In this document: in pieces, positions 6,869 to 10,394 of the stretch
How positions within the stretch are numbered: position 1 is the stretch's first letter
Layout of the letters: every line of letters starts with the position of its first letter
Assembly: GCA_020722645.1 (NCBI GenBank)
Contig: DYKL01000022.1
Span: 9,282 to 19,675 of the forward strand
DNA: 10,394 nt
Reading direction: 5' to 3'
Source: Acetofilamentum sp.
Lineage (GTDB): Bacteria; Bacteroidota; Bacteroidia; Bacteroidales; JAFGUD01
The notes under the pieces: model-generated
Databases searched by the model: none
Seen by the model: the letters and a program-made list of their open reading frames with translations, nothing else
What the model was told of the DNA's origin: nothing
Program-made: the position numbers and the translations under genes

Positions 6869-7777
6869 TCAGACTTTTTGAGCAATTCTTAATTTTGCAC
6901 TTCTTGCGCGATTATTATTTAAAATTTCATTTTCATCAGGCACTATCGCTTTATTATTAATAGGATTTAATTTTCTGATGACATTCCCGTATAAATCTGT
7001 ATTACGGTCATTCTCAAAGTTTCCGGTTTTAAAAAAGGACTTAACTAATTTATCTTCTAGTGAATGATAACTGATAATTGCCACTCTGCCTTTGTTTTTT
7101 AATATTTGAGGCACATTCATCAAAAATTCTTTTAAATTTTCAATTTCCTGATTGACTTCAATTCTGAAAGCCTGAAAAATTTTCGCTAAAAATTTATGCT
7201 CGGCATTTTTTGGAATAAAATTTTTTACAAGCTCAACTAATTGAAAAGTTGAATTTATTGATTCCTTTTTTCTGTTTTGTACAATTGCATTAGCAATAAG
7301 ATGAGCGTTTTGCAATTCACCGTAATTTTTAAGAACTTTTTTTAAATCATCAGCCTGATAATTATTTACAACATATTTTGCGTCAATATTTTGTTTAGTG
7401 TTCATTCTCATATCCAAAGGCGCATCAAATCTGAAAGAAAAGCCTCTTTCCGGTATATCAATGTGATGAGTAGAGATTCCTAAATCTGCAATAATTCCAT
7501 CAACTTCATCAATTTTCAGATACTCCAAAAAATTTCTTATAAATCTGAAATTAGCGTGAAAAAGAACGAAACGTTTGTCATCAAAAGCATTATTAAGAGC
7601 ATCAGAATCCTGATCAAAGGCAACTAATCTGCCTTTTTTGTCTAATCTTTTAAGAATTTCAGCCGAATGCCCACCCCCACCAAAAGTTGCATCAATATAA
7701 ACACCGTCGGGTTTAACCTGCAAAGCGTCAATTGTTTGATTCAACAAAGCGGGAATATGATAATCAAAGTTGCTCAT
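6869..7777 (-). CDS. rsmH: 16S rRNA (cytosine(1402)-N(4))-methyltransferase RsmH (MraW)
   Basis: S-adenosylmethionine-dependent enzyme that methylates N4 of C1402 in the decoding centre of 16S rRNA. From the chosen start the protein has 302 residues, normal for the family. Motifs seen are YHIPALLNQ near the N-terminus (6-14), the SAM-binding loop DATFGGGGHS (29-38), FDQDSDAL (54-61), ADLGISTHHID (96-106), PERGFSFR, PLDMRM, SYHSLED, and the C-terminal NNRARSAKLRIA. The open frame extends upstream to 7888, but those 37 extra residues are the shifted reading of mraZ and do not resemble RsmH. The ATG at 7777-7775 fits the conserved N-terminus and is preceded by a purine-rich GGGAGA. The start overlaps the end of mraZ by 14 bp, suggesting translational coupling. 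Confidence 0.96.
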   Translation of the reverse strand: MSNFDYHIPALLNQTIDALQVKPDGVYIDATFGGGGHSAEILKRLDKKGRLVAFDQDSDALNNAFDDKRFVLFHANFRFIRNFLEYLKIDEVDGIIADLGISTHHIDIPERGFSFRFDAPLDMRMNTKQNIDAKYVVNNYQADDLKKVLKNYGELQNAHLIANAIVQNRKKESINSTFQLVELVKNFIPKNAEHKFLAKIFQAFRIEVNQEIENLKEFLMNVPQILKNKGRVAIISYHSLEDKLVKSFFKTGNFENDRNTDLYGNVIRKLNPINNKAIVPDENEILNNNRARSAKLRIAQKV

Positions 7778-8225
7778 CAGTTGTATCTCCCAGAAGTTTT
7801 TGAGCCAAATCAGCAAAATTCTGTTCATTATGAGTAATACTCTCATAAACTTCTTTTGCCCAGATTTCAATTTTATTATCCAAACCAAGCAGATAAACTT
7901 CTTTTTGAATGTCAGCCAAATCCAATAATCTTTTAGGAATCAGCAATCTGCCGGTTGCGTCCATTGTAATTTCAGCTGTATCACGGTAAAATTCACGCAA
8001 AAAACCTGAATGTTCCTTGTTGTATGGATTTAATTTACTTCTGATAAAGCCAATTTGTTTTTGCCATTCGTCAAAAGTGTATAAAACCAAACATTTTTCG
8101 TAAATATCTTTTTTCAAAACAAATCTGTCTTGATTATTTTCGAGCTGTTTTTTCAAAACTGAGGGAAATAAAAAACGCCCTTTAGCCTCGATTTTACAAA
8201 GTATGTCGCCAATAAAAGTTGTCAT
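7764..8225 (-). CDS. mraZ: Transcriptional regulator and division/cell wall cluster protein MraZ
   Basis: First gene of the dcw cluster. In E. coli MraZ is a DNA-binding repressor of its own operon, forming a ring-shaped oligomer with two SpoVT/AbrB-like domains per subunit. The 153-residue protein shows both half-domains: FIGDILCKIEAKGRFLFP (4-21) and TAEITMDATGRLLIP (83-97), each ending in the conserved GR..(I/F)P turn. The length is typical of the family. The ATG start at 8225-8223 gives the conserved N-terminus MTTFIGD. The 3' end overlaps rsmH by 14 bp. Upstream on the same strand lie four TGG boxes at 10-bp spacing, which are probably its own binding site, so autoregulation of the whole operon is inferred. 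Confidence 0.96.
   Translation of the reverse strand: MTTFIGDILCKIEAKGRFLFPSVLKKQLENNQDRFVLKKDIYEKCLVLYTFDEWQKQIGFIRSKLNPYNKEHSGFLREFYRDTAEITMDATGRLLIPKRLLDLADIQKEVYLLGLDNKIEIWAKEVYESITHNEQNFADLAQKLLGDTTDEQL
7786..7791 (-). promoter_or_regulatory. Possible ribosome binding site of rsmH
   Basis: On the minus strand GGGAGA (7791-7786) ends 8 nt before the ATG at 7777-7775; its GGAG core lies 9 nt from it. It lies inside the last codons of mraZ and supports the internal start over the longer open frame. Bacteroidetes often do not depend on Shine-Dalgarno pairing, so its function is uncertain. Confidence 0.4.
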
Positions 8226-8253
8226 TTTTTTGTCTATTTTGACATTGTAAAAA

Positions 8254-8261
8254 TAAATATA
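8254..8261 (-). promoter_or_regulatory. Candidate -7 element of the mraZ promoter
   Basis: On the minus strand TATATTTA (8261-8254) matches the Bacteroidetes -7 consensus TAnnTTTG at five of six fixed positions. It lies directly after the last TGG box and 28 nt before the mraZ ATG, which would give a leader of about 20 nt. I see no clear TTTG/TTG -33 element at the usual distance. The region is so A+T-rich that a chance match is quite possible. Confidence 0.3.
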
Positions 8262-8300
8262 TTTTTTCCATTTTCAACCATTTTTCTCCATTTTTTTCCA
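8261..8300 (-). promoter_or_regulatory. Putative MraZ operator: four TGG boxes with exact 10-bp period
   Basis: Read on the minus strand from 8300, four consecutive decamers begin with TGG: TGGAAAAAAA, TGGAGAAAAA, TGGTTGAAAA and TGGAAAAAAT. The TGG triplets occupy 8300-8298, 8290-8288, 8280-8278 and 8270-8268. E. coli MraZ is known to bind direct TGGGN repeats separated by 5 nt, also a 10-bp period, upstream of mraZ. The first box is 42 bp or more from the mraZ start codon, in the expected place for control of that promoter. The fourth base here is A or T, not G. The divergent acyltransferase promoter could share the control. Confidence 0.75.
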
Positions 8301-8408
8301 CATTTTTTTATTTTTTTTTGCAACATGCTGATTATCAATACTTTCAAAATAAAAATATTTTTTCTTTTTATAAGAAATAAAATATTATTTTCGTCGTAAA
8401 TTTTTTTT

Positions 8409-9269
8409 ATGAATAAAATTGAAAAATTTATTGATTTAGATAATATTCTGAAGTCAAGAAGTCCAAAAACATATAAATATATACCATCTTTTATAATTAA
8501 AAAGTTAAAAAAGATAATTCACGAAGACGGTATAAACGAATTTATGACCAATAACAAGGAGTATTCGGGACAAGACTATGTGAGGCAAATACTAAATTAC
8601 TGGCAAGTAAAAGTAAAATATGCCGGTATAGAAAAAATACCTTCAAATCAAAAATATGTAATAGCCTCAAATCATCCGCTCGGAGGTTTAGATGGCATTG
8701 CAATACTTAATCTTGTGTATAGTTTTTTGGGAAATGCAAAGGCAATTGTAAATGATTTATTGCTCTATATCGAAAATTTGCGACCAGTATTTACAGGCGT
8801 GAATGTATTCGGTAAACTATCAAAAACACAAATTAAATTAATTGACGACTTATACCAAAGTGATAATCAAGTAGTTGTATTTCCAGCGGGTTTAGTTTCA
8901 AGAAAAGTTAAAGGAGTAATTAAAGATTTGGAATGGAAAAAAAGTTTTCTTACAAAAGCTATTGAATATAAAAGAGATATAATTCCTGTTTATACAGATG
9001 CACATAATTCAAAATTTTTTTATAATTTTGCACGTTTTCGCAAATTTTTCGGTATAAAATTTAATTTAGAATTGATTTATTTACCTGATGAAATGTTTAA
9101 ATTTGTAGGCAAAGAAATATTTTTCAGATTTGGAGAACCAATTTCTATCGAAAAAATAAAACAGGAAAAAAACATAAATTACTGGGTAGATTACATTAGA
9201 AGCAAATCAGACGAATTAAAAGAGAAAAGATTCGAAAAAATATATAATTTTGAACCCACAAGTTCATAA
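8409..9269 (+). CDS. PlsC-like lysophospholipid/aminolipid O-acyltransferase (GlsA/OlsA-like)
   Basis: A 286-residue acyltransferase of the PlsC superfamily. Block I is SNHPLGGLDG (87-96), with His89 and Asp95; the spacing is HX5D where classical PlsC has HX4D. A block III equivalent is VVFPAGLVSRK (156-166), replacing the usual FPEGTRS, and IIPVY (191-195) is a plausible block IV. The N-terminal helix region (about 7-45, ending KKIIHEDGINEF) resembles Bacteroidetes members of this family. No signal peptide or clear transmembrane helix is seen; it is probably a peripheral membrane enzyme. The GNAT-type N-acyltransferase downstream suggests that the two make an amino-acid lipid, with this enzyme adding the second (O-linked) acyl chain, as GlsA does in Bacteroides glycine lipid synthesis. 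A generic 1-acylglycerol-3-phosphate acyltransferase role remains possible. It is divergent from mraZ; TATTTTCG at 8386-8393 is a weak -7 candidate. Confidence 0.8.
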   Translation: MNKIEKFIDLDNILKSRSPKTYKYIPSFIIKKLKKIIHEDGINEFMTNNKEYSGQDYVRQILNYWQVKVKYAGIEKIPSNQKYVIASNHPLGGLDGIAILNLVYSFLGNAKAIVNDLLLYIENLRPVFTGVNVFGKLSKTQIKLIDDLYQSDNQVVVFPAGLVSRKVKGVIKDLEWKKSFLTKAIEYKRDIIPVYTDAHNSKFFYNFARFRKFFGIKFNLELIYLPDEMFKFVGKEIFFRFGEPISIEKIKQEKNINYWVDYIRSKSDELKEKRFEKIYNFEPTSS

Positions 9270-9424
9270 AAATCAGATGATCTAACAATTTACGAATCAG
9301 CAAATTATTGATTATATGTTCACAATATTTTTTTTTGTTTTCAGCAATAATTCAATTAAAATTATCGCTACAAAACAAACCGAATTTTAAAAGTAAAAAA
9401 ATACCGCACTAATTTTTATATTTT

Positions 9425-10342
9425 ATGCAAGCAATAATAGAACCTGTTCAAAAAGAATTACTTATTGAAGAGCTAACGACAGACAAATTGCTCAGAAAAA
9501 CCAATTACGGAAATAACGAAATATACGTAATTAATTATCATAACTCAAAAAATTTAATGATAGAAGTCGGCAGACTCAGAGAAATGACATTCAGAGAAGC
9601 CGGCGGAGGCACAGGAAAAGAAATGGATATAGACTATTATGACACCAGAGAAATCCCTTACGAACAGCTAATTGTATGGGATCCCGTAGAAAAAGAAATT
9701 TTAGGAGGATACAGGTTTTTACACCTTACTGAATTAATAAAAAACAATAACGAGCTTGATATAGCCACAACTGAACTTTTTAATGTATCAAACGAGTTTT
9801 TAAAAAACTATGCTCCATATACAATAGAGTTAGGCAGGTCATTTATACAGCCAAAATTTCAGGCTACAAAAAGTACATCAAAATCAAAGTACATTTTGGA
9901 TAATCTTTGGGACGGACTAGGAGCTTTGACAAAAAAATACGACAATGTTCGTTATTTTTTCGGAAAAATAACAATGTACACACATTTTCACACAAAAGCA
10001 AGAGATTTAATACTTTACTTTTTCGACAAATATTTCAAAGATGAAAAATCTCTGGTTATTCCAAAAATAAGTGTAGATATTATCACTCCGATAAAAGAAC
10101 TCGACGAAGTATTTACAAGCGGCGATTACAAAGAAGATTACAAAATTCTCTCTGCAAAAGTAAGAGAATTGGGAGAAAATATTCCTCCTTTGTTCAATGC
10201 TTATATGAAACTATCTCCGACAATGAAAGTTTTTGGAACAACAATAAACAGAGGCTTTGGCAATGTAGAAGAAACAGGTATTCTTATTACAATTGAAGAT
10301 ATTTACGAAAGCAAAAAAATCAGGCACTTACAAGGAATATAA
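9425..10342 (+). CDS. GNAT-superfamily N-acyltransferase, OlsB/GlsB-like (often annotated 'hemolysin')
   Basis: A 305-residue soluble protein of the OlsB-type acyl-ACP-dependent N-acyltransferase group within the GNAT fold. Visible family features are VGRLREMTFREAGGGTG (48-64), DIDYYD (68-73) followed by LIVWDPVEKEILGGYRF (82-98), the core ELGRSFIQPKF (135-145), a helical DNLWDGLGALTKKY stretch (159-172), and the C-terminal PPLFNAYMKLSP, FGT and ETG.LI elements (254-288). In the related OlsB and GlsB enzymes the reaction adds a 3-hydroxyacyl chain to the alpha-amino group of ornithine or glycine, the first step of aminolipid synthesis. The PlsC-like gene 155 bp upstream on the same strand supports this role; which amino acid is used cannot be read from the sequence. 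The gap suggests it may have its own promoter. The start is the first ATG after an A+T-rich leader. Confidence 0.78.
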   Translation: MQAIIEPVQKELLIEELTTDKLLRKTNYGNNEIYVINYHNSKNLMIEVGRLREMTFREAGGGTGKEMDIDYYDTREIPYEQLIVWDPVEKEILGGYRFLHLTELIKNNNELDIATTELFNVSNEFLKNYAPYTIELGRSFIQPKFQATKSTSKSKYILDNLWDGLGALTKKYDNVRYFFGKITMYTHFHTKARDLILYFFDKYFKDEKSLVIPKISVDIITPIKELDEVFTSGDYKEDYKILSAKVRELGENIPPLFNAYMKLSPTMKVFGTTINRGFGNVEETGILITIEDIYESKKIRHLQGI

Positions 10343-10394
10343 TACCTTAAATCCGTAAGTCTATACTTATATATCTGAAATTCAGTCAGGTGAG

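Noticed and set aside
7778..7888. Longer rsmH start at 7888
   Set aside because: The extra 37 residues are a shifted reading of mraZ, hydrophobic and unlike RsmH; the ATG at 7777 gives the family N-terminus and has a purine-rich upstream element.
9281..9310. Degraded copy of the octamer repeat
   Set aside because: AACAATTT followed by ACGAATCA keeps 8-bp phase for barely two monomers; too short and divergent to call.
9270..9424. Terminator or promoter between the two acyltransferase genes
   Set aside because: Only weak pairings are present (8-bp arms at 9303-9310 and 9345-9352 with a 34-nt loop; ATAT arms before a T run at about 9328-9336), and TAnnTTTG-like matches near 9410 are expected by chance in such A+T-rich DNA.
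10343..10394. Hairpin or gene start at the right edge
   Set aside because: Only a 4-bp CTGA/TCAG pairing near 10376-10386 is seen, without a T run, and no open frame begins here.

Overview
This window is a low-G+C bacterial chromosome segment that reads as a member of the Bacteroidetes (Bacteroidota). The gene order mraZ, rsmH, ftsL-like, ftsI (with a C-terminal PASTA domain), murE, mraY, murD with no murF between murE and mraY is the usual Bacteroidetes form of the dcw (division and cell wall) cluster. The two acyltransferase genes next to it resemble Bacteroidetes aminolipid enzymes. Genus and species cannot be named from the sequence alone.

Layout. Positions 233-8225 hold seven genes, all on the minus strand and transcribed right to left: mraZ (7764-8225), rsmH (6869-7777), an ftsL-like gene (6520-6858), ftsI (4361-6508), murE (2911-4356), mraY (1578-2789) and murD (233-1573). 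Most junctions are very tight (a 14-bp overlap, then gaps of 10, 11, 4 and 4 bp), so they are probably one operon. The two exceptions are the murE-mraY spacer (121 bp) and the sequence beyond murD (1-232). Both are filled with short repeats. Positions 8226-8408 are a very A+T-rich divergent intergenic region. It contains four TGG boxes spaced exactly 10 bp apart, which I read as the MraZ operator. On the plus strand, 8409-9269 encodes a PlsC-like acyltransferase and 9425-10342 a GNAT-type N-acyltransferase, both similar in type to the glycine/ornithine lipid enzymes. The 155 bp between them and the last 52 bp of the window contain no gene that I can see.

How the genes work together. MraZ is the cluster's regulator and RsmH methylates 16S rRNA. 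MurE and MurD are cytoplasmic Mur ligases that build the UDP-MurNAc peptide. MraY moves the finished UDP-MurNAc-pentapeptide precursor onto undecaprenyl phosphate to make lipid I. FtsL and FtsI act at the septum, where FtsI crosslinks the new peptidoglycan. ftsW, murG, murC, ftsQ, ftsA and ftsZ would be expected beyond the left edge. The divergent pair probably makes an N-acylated, O-acylated amino-acid lipid for the envelope.

The protein-coding content is core and ordinary; I see no new multi-gene system. The features worth a second look are non-coding: the 10-bp-phased operator, an octamer repeat (consensus AACAATNN) that touches the stop codons of both murD and murE and in one place has grown into a 32-bp higher-order array, a 37-bp tandem repeat, and a duplicated near-perfect palindrome just upstream of a GTG-initiated mraY.
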